Positions 40,598 through 49,512 of a stretch of DNA of 64,000 nucleotides are shown here, piece after piece. The position numbers and the translations under genes are program-made. The stretch is from CAXMST01 sp038206985 (GTDB taxonomy: Bacteria; Actinomycetota; Thermoleophilia; Solirubrobacterales; 70-9): contig JBBRAH010000015.1 of assembly GCA_038206985.1 (NCBI GenBank), positions 1-64,000 on the forward strand, given 5' to 3'. Below the pieces are notes generated by a model. The model had not been told where the DNA came from and made no database searches. It was given only the letters and a program-made list of their open reading frames with translations. Each line of letters starts with the position of its first letter. Within the stretch, counting starts at the first letter, position 1.

Positions 40598-41458
40598 ATG
40601 GCCGTGCGGGGTGGGGCGGAGGGCCGGATCGTCCTTGCCGACAACATGGAGGTACTGCCCGGGCTCGCGGACGGGTCCGTGCGCCTGATCTATATCGACC
40701 CGCCCTTCAACTCCGGGCAGCAGCGCCGGCACACGAGCATCGAGGCCCGCGCCGACCCCAGCGGCGATCGGACCGGGTTCGGCGGGCGCCGCTACCGCAG
40801 CGAGACCCGCGGCGAGCACTCGTACCCTGACAGCTACTCCGACTACCTTGGATTCCTCGAGCCGCGACTGCGGGAGGCATACCGGCTGCTCGACCAGCGG
40901 GGCACTCTGTATCTGCACATCGACTACCGCGAGGCCCACTACGTGAAGGTGCTGCTCGACGAGATCTTCGGTCGGGAGTGCTTCCTCAACGAGATCATCT
41001 GGGCCTACGACTACGGCGGCAAAACGAAGAAGCGCTGGCCCGCCAAGCACGACACGATCCTCGTCTACGTCAAGGATCCCTCCGGGTACCTGTTCGACTC
41101 GAGCGCCGTCGATCGCGAGCCGTACATGGCGCCCGGTCTGGTCGGCCCGGAGAAGGCCGAGCGGGGCAAGCTGCCGACCGATGTCTGGTGGCACACGATC
41201 GTCCCCACCGCGGGCAAGGAGAGGACCGGCTATCCGACCCAGAAGCCCGAGGGCGTGCTGCGCCGGATCGTCACGGCCTCCTCAGGGCCGGGCGACCTGT
41301 GCCTGGACTTCTTCGCCGGCAGCGGGACCCTCGGGGCGGTCGCAGCGGAACTCCGTCGCCGCTTTCTACTCATCGACTGCAGTCCGGAGGCCGTCGCCAT
41401 CATGGAGGGGAGGCTGGGCCTGGAGGCCGAGCGCCCGTCCGGTGAAGCCGCCGACTAA
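40598..41458 (+). CDS. Orphan DNA methyltransferase, beta-class (N6-adenine/N4-cytosine)
   Basis: 286 residues. The catalytic motif IV DPPFNSG (34-40) comes before the SAM motif DFFAGSGTLG (about 238-247), the order of the beta class to which CcrM belongs. RGTLYLHIDYREAHYVKVLLDEIFG and WPAKHDTILVYVKD are also typical. No restriction endonuclease or specificity gene is nearby, so it is a solitary modification enzyme. The target sequence cannot be read. The region between 45 and 75 may be part of target recognition. Confidence 0.88.
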   Translation: MAVRGGAEGRIVLADNMEVLPGLADGSVRLIYIDPPFNSGQQRRHTSIEARADPSGDRTGFGGRRYRSETRGEHSYPDSYSDYLGFLEPRLREAYRLLDQRGTLYLHIDYREAHYVKVLLDEIFGRECFLNEIIWAYDYGGKTKKRWPAKHDTILVYVKDPSGYLFDSSAVDREPYMAPGLVGPEKAERGKLPTDVWWHTIVPTAGKERTGYPTQKPEGVLRRIVTASSGPGDLCLDFFAGSGTLGAVAAELRRRFLLIDCSPEAVAIMEGRLGLEAERPSGEAAD

Positions 41459-41473
41459 CTAGAGTCCCGACAG

Positions 41474-41761
41474 ATGAAGCTCTACGTCTGCTGGGACACC
41501 CGCACCAAGCACCCTGTTTTCGGGGACCATCCCTGCGGGATCGCCCACCACAAGCTCGTCGAGGCGGGCCACGACCCCGAGGTGGTCAGATCCTATGGGT
41601 GGGCGGTGCTCCCCGACGTGCTCAACAGCACCAGCGGAAGGCGCGAGGTCCGTCGCCTCTCGGGCGGCAACGACGAAGTTCCGGCTCTCGTCCTCGACGA
41701 CGGCACCTTCATCCAGGGCACCAGCGAGATCATTGCCTGGGCGAAGGCCAACCCGGCCTAG
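41474..41761 (+). CDS. Thioredoxin-fold protein, GST N-terminal-like
   Basis: 95 residues. The fold resembles a glutathione S-transferase N-terminal half: LYVCWDT start, HHKLVEAGHDPEVVRSYG helix, then VPALVLDDGTFIQGTSEIIAWAKAN with the cis-proline and the serine position. A helical C-terminal domain is missing, so it may be a glutaredoxin-like stand-alone protein. TAGAGT lies 8 nt before the ATG. Confidence 0.75.
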   Translation: MKLYVCWDTRTKHPVFGDHPCGIAHHKLVEAGHDPEVVRSYGWAVLPDVLNSTSGRREVRRLSGGNDEVPALVLDDGTFIQGTSEIIAWAKANPA

Positions 41762-41775
41762 GCGACCCACTCGAG

Positions 41776-43722
41776 ATGGTTGGGACCTACGCCGCGGCAC
41801 TCTTTGTGATCGCGGCCTCGATCCCGGTGGGCGCGGCGGTATTGCTGCTCGCCGGACGACGCGAGTGGAGTTGGATCGCCCCGGCGCTCGGGCTCGCCCT
41901 ACTCAGCGTGCTCGCCTGGCTGCTCGTCCGGTTGCCGGGCGAGGGGCTGACCTGCCTGATCGGACTCGGGGCGGTTGCGATCGCCTGCGGCGCCCTGGCG
42001 CTGCCGCGGCTCGACCTCGGGAAAGCCGAGATCGTCCGCGCCGGCGTCCCGACGGCGCTGATCACGCTGCTGGTCGTCTCGATCCCCTTCGCCGTCGAGG
42101 GTCACTTCGGAATCCTCGGCACCGGCTTCAACGTCGATATGTCCCAGCACCTGTTCGCCGCCGACTGGATCGCGACCCAGCGGGCGCCGGCGCCGGAGCT
42201 CGTCCAGCAGGGCTATCCGGTCGGCCCACACTCGCTGGCCGTGGCGACCTCGGAGTTCTCGGCCGGCAATCTGGTGCTCGGTTTCAGCGGCGTCACGATC
42301 GCCGTGCCGGTGATCGCCGCGCTGACCGCCCTCACCGGGCTGCTGCACCTCGGTCGCCTGCGGGCCGTGCTCGCGGCCGTGCTCGTCGCCGTGCCTTATC
42401 TGGTCGCCTCATACCTGGCCCAGGGAGCCTTCAAGGAGCTCTTCGAGGCGGCCTTCCTGGTGGCGTTCGCCCTCTGGCTGCATGGGCTGCGGGCCGCCGA
42501 CGCAGCTTCGAGGGGCGCCGCACTCCCCGGGGCGGTCCTCGCTGCCGGGGCGCTCTACGCCTATAGCGGTCCTGGCATCGTCTGGCTGCTCGGCACCCTG
42601 GGGATCTGGGCGGGACTCGAACTGCTCCTGCACCGGACCGCGACACTCGAGAACCTACGCCGGGCCCTCCCGGCGCTGGCCGTGGCGCTCGTCGTGTTCG
42701 TCGCGCTGGTCGGGCCGGAGGCCTCTCGGATCGCGGATTTCGGCGGCAGCGCCGGCAACGTCGCCAACTCCTCCGACCGTGAGCCCCGGGCGGCGACCGG
42801 ATTGCTGGCGCAGAGTGGCGGCAGCGATGCGGGCGAGTCGCCGGAGCCCGCCGGCGCCGGCGGCGCCGCGGAGCCCGGACTGGATCTGTTCAACAACGAC
42901 CTCGGAAACCTGTTCGGCGACATTCCGGCGCTCCAGGTATTCGGCGTCTGGCCGACGGGAGACTTCCGGGTGCAGCCGGGCGATGGAGCCACCCCGACGG
43001 CCGCCTTCTACCTCGGGGCCTTGATCGGCATCGCTGCGCTCGGCGTCGGCCTGCTCGGTGCCTGCAGACGCCGGGACACGGCACTGCTCGCAGCGCTTGC
43101 TGCCACGGCGATCATCTGGCTTGCAGCCCTCTTGCTCAGCACTCCCTACACGACCGCAAAGGCTCTGCAAATGGTCGCCCCGGTGCTGACGCTGGTCGCG
43201 GTGCGCGGGGTTTTCGACCCGGGTTTCTCCCCGATACCGGGCTCGGTCGGCAGCCCGAGGGCCTGGCTGAAGGCCGGGCTGGCCGCGGGCTTCGCGCTCG
43301 CCGCCCTGGGCTCCTCGGCGCTCGCGCTGGCCAATGCGCCCGTGGGTCCCGAGCGCTACAGCGCCGGGATCTCGAAGCTACGCGAGCGGCTCACGGGGCA
43401 GTCGCTGCTCGCGCTCGTTCCCGACGGCCAACTCAACGAGCGCCACGGCGCCGCCTACTACGGCTGGGAGCTACGCGGCAGCAAGCCGATCTGTGTCGAG
43501 GCATTTCCCGAGTCGGGCAGCTTCGGCCGGGACGGACCGGCCGGGATCCACTACGTGTTGACGATCGGCGGCAAATCCGAGCCGCCCTTCGACAACCTGC
43601 GAGAGACGTCACGCCGCTTCCGCGTCACCCTCTGGGAGGTGGAGGACTTCGATCCGGCCGCGGTGGATCGGATCGAGGTCAGCGACGACGTGCCGACCAG
43701 CTGCGAGCTCGGCCTCGGCTGA
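41776..43722 (+). CDS. Large polytopic membrane protein, unknown function
   Basis: 648 residues from ATG 41776. Roughly ten membrane segments occur (about 3-26, 32-48, 55-75, 88-106, 170-195, 200-220, 240-265, 285-310, 415-435, 445-470), with a low-complexity loop around residues 330-370 and an extracytoplasmic C-terminal part (from about 530). The GTGFNVDMSQHLFAADW loop after a membrane helix is reminiscent of GT-C glycosyltransferases, where an Asp-x(n)-His loop acts at the membrane face, but no clear family is recognised. Confidence 0.75.
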   Translation: MVGTYAAALFVIAASIPVGAAVLLLAGRREWSWIAPALGLALLSVLAWLLVRLPGEGLTCLIGLGAVAIACGALALPRLDLGKAEIVRAGVPTALITLLVVSIPFAVEGHFGILGTGFNVDMSQHLFAADWIATQRAPAPELVQQGYPVGPHSLAVATSEFSAGNLVLGFSGVTIAVPVIAALTALTGLLHLGRLRAVLAAVLVAVPYLVASYLAQGAFKELFEAAFLVAFALWLHGLRAADAASRGAALPGAVLAAGALYAYSGPGIVWLLGTLGIWAGLELLLHRTATLENLRRALPALAVALVVFVALVGPEASRIADFGGSAGNVANSSDREPRAATGLLAQSGGSDAGESPEPAGAGGAAEPGLDLFNNDLGNLFGDIPALQVFGVWPTGDFRVQPGDGATPTAAFYLGALIGIAALGVGLLGACRRRDTALLAALAATAIIWLAALLLSTPYTTAKALQMVAPVLTLVAVRGVFDPGFSPIPGSVGSPRAWLKAGLAAGFALAALGSSALALANAPVGPERYSAGISKLRERLTGQSLLALVPDGQLNERHGAAYYGWELRGSKPICVEAFPESGSFGRDGPAGIHYVLTIGGKSEPPFDNLRETSRRFRVTLWEVEDFDPAAVDRIEVSDDVPTSCELGLG

Positions 43723-43739
43723 ACGCCGCGACCGCCAGA

Positions 43740-44165
43740 TCACTCGCCCTCAGGCACCGCCGGACCGCGATCGTGGCTACCGAGCCGCTCCTTCGGGAAG
43801 ATCGCGAAGCTGCCGACCGCGGTGGCGATCAGCCGCCCGTCCGCGTGCTCAACGCGGCCCGAGAGGACCGCGACCCGGTCATTGCGCCGATCGACGGTCG
43901 CGCTGCAGATCAGCTCACCCTCGCGGGCGGTCTGCACATAGTTGATCGAGATCCCGATCGTCGCGATCCGCTCCCCGGACTCGCGCTGCTTCCAAAGTGC
44001 CGAGCCCATGCAGTAGTCGATCAGCGCGTAGGCGACGGAGCCGGTCAGTAGTCCCGCCGGGTTGAGCAGCTCGGGCCGGATCTCGAGGCGAACCCGGTCA
44101 TGGCTCTCCCAGCGCAGGCCGAGCCAGCGGGTGAAGGGGTCGACGCCTCGCGGTGGCTCGCTCAC
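43740..44165 (-). CDS. PaaI-type hotdog-fold thioesterase
   Basis: 141 residues from GTG 44165. Hotdog fold with LNPAGLLTGSVAYALIDYCMGSALW, IATIGISINYVQTAREGELICSATV and GRLIATAVGSFAIFP. The usual HGG start of the PaaI active site is replaced by NPAGLLTG, so activity is less certain. It hydrolyses acyl-CoA in this family. It sits 58 bp from the end of the carrier-protein gene block and might release a thioester, but it has its own TAGACT 6 nt upstream. Confidence 0.75.
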   Translation of the reverse strand: MSEPPRGVDPFTRWLGLRWESHDRVRLEIRPELLNPAGLLTGSVAYALIDYCMGSALWKQRESGERIATIGISINYVQTAREGELICSATVDRRNDRVAVLSGRVEHADGRLIATAVGSFAIFPKERLGSHDRGPAVPEGE

Positions 44166-44223
44166 GGACCCAGTCTATTTGCGCCCGTAGCCGCTTGGCT
44201 GTGGGTTCCCGCGCTTGCCTGGG

Positions 44224-45078
44224 CTAGCCGCCCGCCGTCACCGGCGGCGTGCGGACGGCGACCTTGCAGGCTACGTAATGGAGACTCGGCCAGGCTTCGG
44301 CGGACTCACCGGCAGCGACTGGCTCACCATCGGGGTCGACGCATGCGAGCAGCTCAAAGCCTTGCGCACTCAGCTGCAGGCGCTGGGCATCGCGGTCGAT
44401 GCAGTAGTGGAGCAGGGCGTAGTCGTGAGCGCTGTCGTTGCGGATCTCGTACTCCGCGCTCGCCACCTCGTGGCGGCGCAGGCGCCGATGGTTGGCCAGT
44501 CGGCGAGGCAGTCGCACCAGGCTCGCAACCGAGCGGCGAAGATTGCCGGATCCGAGTGCTCGCGGAATCTCGCCGACCGGCGTGCGGGCGGGGAAGCCAC
44601 GGTTGTGGGAAGAGAAGATCAGCAATCCACCGGGATTCAGTGCCGCGGAGAGTCCCGCGAAGGTCAGGACGCGGTCGGCATGGTCGACAGCGTCGATCAC
44701 GTTGTGGGGAGCGATCACCGCGTCGAACGGGGCCGCGGCGTGGGCCACAACTTCCCGCATATCCCGGAGCTCATAGCTCACGCCGGGGATCGAGCCGGCG
44801 CAGTACGCGAGCATCTCGGGCGAGATATCGATCCCGAAGATCTCCGCGTCGGGCGAGATCTCCACCAGCGCCCGGGTCACCCGGCCTGTACCGCAGCCGA
44901 CCTCGAGGACCCGGCCTCTCAGCGCCTGGTGGTTGCGCTCGAGCAGGGTCGCCTCGATCGGCTGCAGCTGCTCGCGAGCGTAGGCCGGGACAAGGTTATT
45001 GCTGGTGTAGAAGGTCGCGTTGAGTTCGCCCGGGCCGTCACCGTCGGGCGGCGCCGGCCCGGCCTCAGCCGCAGGCAT
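44224..45078 (-). CDS. SAM-dependent methyltransferase, probable cluster member
   Basis: 284 residues. Motif I is VLEVGCGTGRVTRAL, followed by FGIDISPEMLAYC, VIAPHNVIDAVDHADRVLTFAGLSAALNPGGLLIFSSHN. It starts 77 bp after the two-domain hydrolase stop in the same direction, so it may be the last gene of the carrier-protein operon. The substrate is unknown; N-, O- or C-methylation of the product are all possible. Confidence 0.85.
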   Translation of the reverse strand: MPAAEAGPAPPDGDGPGELNATFYTSNNLVPAYAREQLQPIEATLLERNHQALRGRVLEVGCGTGRVTRALVEISPDAEIFGIDISPEMLAYCAGSIPGVSYELRDMREVVAHAAAPFDAVIAPHNVIDAVDHADRVLTFAGLSAALNPGGLLIFSSHNRGFPARTPVGEIPRALGSGNLRRSVASLVRLPRRLANHRRLRRHEVASAEYEIRNDSAHDYALLHYCIDRDAQRLQLSAQGFELLACVDPDGEPVAAGESAEAWPSLHYVACKVAVRTPPVTAGG

Positions 45079-45155
45079 GCGCTACGGCGAAGCCCAAGTC
45101 CATCGCGAGCCATGGTACTGAGCCTGGGCTGGGGTCTGTCATTTGCGCGCGGCCC

Positions 45156-46928
45156 TCAATCGGGCCAGTTATCGCGCTCGCGCTCGAGCGCGGCGTCGAG
45201 GATCGCCAGCGTCCGTTGCTGGGTGCGCACCGGCCGGAGTGTGTGGTCAGCTCCCGGCAGTCGCACGAGCTCGACGTTGGGAAGGCTCGAGACCCGCTCG
45301 AGCTGACCGTTGCGCTTGAGCTCGTCGTACAGAGGCTCACGGGCGCTGAAGGCGAGCAGCAGACGTCGGCCACTCTCCGAGATCCGCTCCAGGCTACGGT
45401 CGGTGAGCCCCTCGATATCCGGCCTGCTGGCGGCGAGGTTCGACGGCGTTCGCCTGGCCCGAGCGGCGAGGATCGAGACAATCCGGGTGGCAGGTACTTC
45501 TCCTTTGACGACCCGCGACCACGACGTTCTGTCCCGGATCCAGCGGGCCCGATGGGCCTCGCGCTCGGTGAGCAGGCGGTCGTCCCACCAGAGCGCCCCG
45601 GAGTTGACGAGGAAGCTCGCCTGCACGCGGGAGTCCTCGAGCGCCGCCTGAAACGCCCAGTAGCCCCCGGAGCATAGGCCCAGAAGCAGAAAGGACGAGG
45701 CGCCCTGGCCGCGCTGGAGTGCATCGAGCACGGCGATGACCTGCTCGATCGGCCTCGGCCGGTAGAAGGAGGCGACCTCGCGGAAGGGGGCGACGTCCCC
45801 GTCGGCGTCGCCGACGCCCTCGATGTCGACCCGCAACGTTGCGACTCCGGCTGCGGCCCAGCGGCGGGCGAGGTCGACCCAGAGCCGGCTCGGACCGATC
45901 CTGCGAACGGCGCCCGCATTCAGAAGCACAGCCATGACCGGCGCCGCCTCATCCTCGAGCGGGGCTGTGAGCACGCCGACAGTCCTGCCGGATGGCAGCT
46001 CGAGCACCAGCGGTTGCTCACTGATGCCCACTTGCCCCTCTGAGCTGTCCCAGCGCGAGAGTGCGCTGCCGCGGGGCCGCGGGCGGAGTGCCTCCGCCGG
46101 CGATGACCCGACGGGCGGTGAGTCGATCCAGGCGTCGACGTCATCGATCTGCACGGTCGGAGGCAGGGCCTGCTCGGGGTGGTTGGTCATCTCCGTGAAG
46201 CCGGCGCCGTCACCCACGGTGACCTCGACGTTCGCGTCGCTCAGGGCGGCGATCAGCCTGCGGTCGGGCGAGATCCCATCGCGCCCGAGCACCATCGCCC
46301 GACGGCCGGGGTGCTCGGAAAGATTCAGATCCGAGAGATCGAGCGCCTCCAGGGCAGCGACCGTGTCGCCTGTCAGCAGATAGCCGTTCACCTCCAGGGC
46401 GCCTTCCGATTCGCCTGCCGGCGACGTCGCCGCCTCGCCCGGCTCCGGGTTGATTGCGTTGAGACGGGCGAACGCTCGCAACTCGCGGACGAGCCTCGAG
46501 CCGCGTGCGGGGACTGCCCAGAGCACCAGGTCGTCGACTGCGGCGCCATTCTGCAGTGCTGCCACGGTGACCAGGCCGCCGAGGCCCATGCCGATCGCGA
46601 CCAGGTGCTCGCAACCGCGCTCGCGCAGTAGGTCCGCGCTCACGGCAACGCCGTGAGACCATGCTCCAAGGCGGTCGGGATCCCGGGGGGAGCCGGGGCT
46701 GTCGCCGGTGGAGGGGAGGTCGATGCGAAGCACGGTGCGGCCGGCAGCCGTGAGCTGCAGCGCCCAGTGCCGGCGACTCCGGTAAGAGCTGATGTCGTCC
46801 CAGCCGAACGGGGGCACCATGAGCACTCCGACTCGCGGCGGATCCTGGCCCTCGGGGGTATGCAGGAGGCCGAAGCAGGCGTCGGCCCCACCGCAGGGAA
46901 TGTAGAGCGCCTCAGCGGCCGTGTTCAC
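45156..46928 (-). CDS. Tandem alpha/beta-hydrolase protein, altered nucleophile sites
   Basis: 590 residues from GTG 46928, overlapping the glycoside hydrolase by 17 bp. Two hydrolase-like halves are visible. Half one: VGVLMVPPFGWDDISSYRSRRHWALQL, then AIGMGLGGLV, where the nucleophile position of G-x-S-x-G holds G115. Half two: AVLLNAGAVRRIGPSRLWVDLARRWAAAG, then LLGLCSGGYWAF (near 416) with cysteine as nucleophile, as in dienelactone-hydrolase-type enzymes, and LPGADHTLRP with the histidine. Half one may be inactive or structural; half two may be a cysteine acyl-transferase or hydrolase. It resembles exosortase-associated hydrolases. Confidence 0.8.
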   Translation of the reverse strand: MNTAAEALYIPCGGADACFGLLHTPEGQDPPRVGVLMVPPFGWDDISSYRSRRHWALQLTAAGRTVLRIDLPSTGDSPGSPRDPDRLGAWSHGVAVSADLLRERGCEHLVAIGMGLGGLVTVAALQNGAAVDDLVLWAVPARGSRLVRELRAFARLNAINPEPGEAATSPAGESEGALEVNGYLLTGDTVAALEALDLSDLNLSEHPGRRAMVLGRDGISPDRRLIAALSDANVEVTVGDGAGFTEMTNHPEQALPPTVQIDDVDAWIDSPPVGSSPAEALRPRPRGSALSRWDSSEGQVGISEQPLVLELPSGRTVGVLTAPLEDEAAPVMAVLLNAGAVRRIGPSRLWVDLARRWAAAGVATLRVDIEGVGDADGDVAPFREVASFYRPRPIEQVIAVLDALQRGQGASSFLLLGLCSGGYWAFQAALEDSRVQASFLVNSGALWWDDRLLTEREAHRARWIRDRTSWSRVVKGEVPATRIVSILAARARRTPSNLAASRPDIEGLTDRSLERISESGRRLLLAFSAREPLYDELKRNGQLERVSSLPNVELVRLPGADHTLRPVRTQQRTLAILDAALERERDNWPD

Positions 46929-49509
46929 GACCCGGCCTCTCGCACGGGACCCGAATCGCTCCCTCGAGATTCAGGGCCCTGACCATCACGGCGTCGATTC
47001 TGTCCTGCGGTTGCAGAGGCTGCAACCTGAGGGTCGCTTCGCCGCCGGGTTCGAGCGAGAACCAGTCCTGCGAGGGAGTAAAGCCAGGCGCGTCAAGGTG
47101 CAGCCCGTAGGCCATGCGGCGGGTGCGGATGCTGACCTCGATCGTGCCTCCCGCGCCAGCGCGGGCCTCGGCCTCCAGGCCGATACGCCCGGCGGCCTCT
47201 TGTCCGGTTGGTCTGCCGGCAGGGAAGAAGAACGAGCGGGAGGTGGGGAACTCCGCGCCGGGCGCCTGCAGCGAGGAGACGATCAGATCCTGGGCCGGCG
47301 GTCCGAAGCGGTAGGCCCAGCTCGCGTCGCAGAATCGCTCCAGCATCGCCTCCACGTCACGAGTCACTGTAGATCGCGGCGCCAGCTCAAGCTCTTCCGC
47401 TGCCTGCCCCACGAGCTGTTCGAAGTTGCGGTAAACGCTGATCACGAGCCGCGCTCGCAGCGGCTCGGCGCGGTCGTTGGCGATGTGAGCGGATAGGCCG
47501 CCCAGGCCTTCGTCGGTGAACCAGGTCGCCACCGGGGCGAGCGCTCTGGAGAGGTATTGCAGCGCTGCCTTGGGCCGGCCGGCGGAGTCCCGCAGGCCCC
47601 ATCCTGCCCCCGGCCGACGATCCTGCCACCACAGCGCGATCCCCCCGGCGCAGCTGCTCCCGGCCCGGCGCCATTCGCCAAAGACTTCGGCCATCACCTC
47701 GCCGCTGACCGCCCGGGAGAGCTCCAGGTAGCGCTCGGGGTCGACGCTGCGCAGGGAGACGGGATCGACGCCGTAGAGAAGCTCCAGATAGTGGTCGCGG
47801 ACATCATCGAAGTCCCAGCCCGTGCCGAGGTCCCGTGGCACCCCGGACTTCCAGGCGGGATGGTGGGGGATAGGAGTCGACGCCACGCCGAACAGCTCGA
47901 CCAGCGTCTCGGGAGCCGGCACGTTGGCGAAGGCCAGGCACTCTGCCGCGAAACGCACATCGGCGCGGCGCACGTCGCCGAGCGGCCGCCGGTAGCCGCC
48001 AACGCCGAAGTAGCTGGCCAGGCCGCGATCGGGGCGGAACGGTAGGTTGCCGCCGAAGGGAGCGGAGGGTACGTAGACGGCATCGCTGTCGAACGACTCG
48101 AGCACACCCGGGAGCAGCTCGTAGAACAGCGCACCGCGGCCGGCTTCGGGGCCGGCTCCGAACATCGCCGCCTGCTGCTCGACCTCGCTGTTACCGCAGA
48201 AGACCACCGTGCTCGCCCGCCCGGTCAACTCCGAGGCGATCTGCGTGGCCTCGGCTTCAACGATCTCTCTGAAGCCGTCGTCGGCGAGGGGATAGTCGAA
48301 GTTGGCGAACATGAAGTCCTGCCAGACGAGCATCCCGAGCTCGTCGCACAGGTCGTGGAACGTGCCGCTCTCATACGCGCCTGTCCCGGGGATCCGGAGG
48401 ATGTTCAGCCCCGCCTCGCGGGCCAGCTCGATCGAGCGCCGCAGCTGCGCCCGGCTGGGCGCGAGCCCGACGGGGTCAGGTGTCGTCCAGACGGCTCCCC
48501 GGGCGAAGATCGCGACTCCGTTGAGGTGCAGGTCGAGGCCGTCTGTCTCGATGTCGTGGTCCGGTCCGGGCCCGGCCGCCACGCTCCTGAACCCGACGTT
48601 CCCGGCCTCTATCCGCCGCGATTCGCCGCCCGTTTCGATCTCAAGTGCGACTTCATACAGGGCGGGGTCTCCGTGGGTGTGGGGCCACCAGCGCTCGACG
48701 TCGGCGATCCGCAGATCCCCCGAGGCCAGCAGCCTCCCCTCGGGAAGCTGCTCGAGCTCGAGCGACGCCCGGTGCGGACCGGAGCGCCCCTCGACTTCGA
48801 TCTCGACCGACTCGGGCGCTGAGCCGGCGAGCGTCCGAAACCGCGCGCGAACCGCGAGGCGCCCTTCGGGGTGCTCGAGGCCGGTTCGCAGGTGCAATTC
48901 CTCGAGTGCCCACTGACGCCTGTGCCGTATGCGAATCGGGCGCCATGGACCGACCGTTGGAGGCCCGGGGGCGAACCCGGCTGCCCTGCCCAGGAGCATC
49001 GTGCGGAAGAAGCGCAGGTTCGCCTGCTCGACGACACGGGTTCGCCAGCGCGCCCGGGGGCGCCGCCGCTCAGCGAGCAGGGGAGCCAGCGCCCTGCAGC
49101 GGATCGCCAGTTCGTTGCTGCCAGCGAGGTGCTCCCCGACGTCGATCGCGTGCCGCGCGAACATCGAGTGGCTCTCGAGGATGAGCTCGCCGTTGAGGAA
49201 GACCTCGGCGACGGTGGCGATCCCGTCGAGCTCGAGGGTTGCCTCCTCGCCCGGCTCGAGCGGAGCAAAATCGAACCGGGTCCGGAACCACCAGTCCTCG
49301 GCGTCCAGGTCCCGCGCGAGCTCCGCGTCGCCCGGATTCATGACGACTGACGCGGCGGTCCCCGGGACGCTTGCACGCGATAGGTCCAGATCGTCCAGCT
49401 CGCGCGGATCGCCGAGGCTGTCCGCCGCTACTCCGATCGCCTCCCAGCCGTGCTCGAGGGCAAGCACCCTCTCTCCTTCGACCTCGACGTCACGCCCGAG
49501 CATTGCCAC
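46912..49509 (-). CDS. Glycoside hydrolase family 2, beta-mannosidase-like
   Basis: 865 residues from GTG 49509 (ATG 49503 is an alternative). Domain order is sugar-binding beta-sandwich (WWFRTRFDFAPLEPGEEATLELDGIATVAEVFLNGELILES), immunoglobulin-like part, then the TIM barrel from HLNGVAIFARGAVWTTPD. The acid/base glutamate lies in VFCGNSEVEQQA (the usual GNNE is GNSE) and the nucleophile in RFAAECLAFANVP. Both glutamates are thus in place. Its presence within a carrier-protein operon suggests sugar removal or transfer on the product. No signal peptide is seen, so it is probably cytoplasmic. Confidence 0.85.
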   Translation of the reverse strand: MAMLGRDVEVEGERVLALEHGWEAIGVAADSLGDPRELDDLDLSRASVPGTAASVVMNPGDAELARDLDAEDWWFRTRFDFAPLEPGEEATLELDGIATVAEVFLNGELILESHSMFARHAIDVGEHLAGSNELAIRCRALAPLLAERRRPRARWRTRVVEQANLRFFRTMLLGRAAGFAPGPPTVGPWRPIRIRHRRQWALEELHLRTGLEHPEGRLAVRARFRTLAGSAPESVEIEVEGRSGPHRASLELEQLPEGRLLASGDLRIADVERWWPHTHGDPALYEVALEIETGGESRRIEAGNVGFRSVAAGPGPDHDIETDGLDLHLNGVAIFARGAVWTTPDPVGLAPSRAQLRRSIELAREAGLNILRIPGTGAYESGTFHDLCDELGMLVWQDFMFANFDYPLADDGFREIVEAEATQIASELTGRASTVVFCGNSEVEQQAAMFGAGPEAGRGALFYELLPGVLESFDSDAVYVPSAPFGGNLPFRPDRGLASYFGVGGYRRPLGDVRRADVRFAAECLAFANVPAPETLVELFGVASTPIPHHPAWKSGVPRDLGTGWDFDDVRDHYLELLYGVDPVSLRSVDPERYLELSRAVSGEVMAEVFGEWRRAGSSCAGGIALWWQDRRPGAGWGLRDSAGRPKAALQYLSRALAPVATWFTDEGLGGLSAHIANDRAEPLRARLVISVYRNFEQLVGQAAEELELAPRSTVTRDVEAMLERFCDASWAYRFGPPAQDLIVSSLQAPGAEFPTSRSFFFPAGRPTGQEAAGRIGLEAEARAGAGGTIEVSIRTRRMAYGLHLDAPGFTPSQDWFSLEPGGEATLRLQPLQPQDRIDAVMVRALNLEGAIRVPCERPGREHGR

Positions 49510-49512
49510 GGC

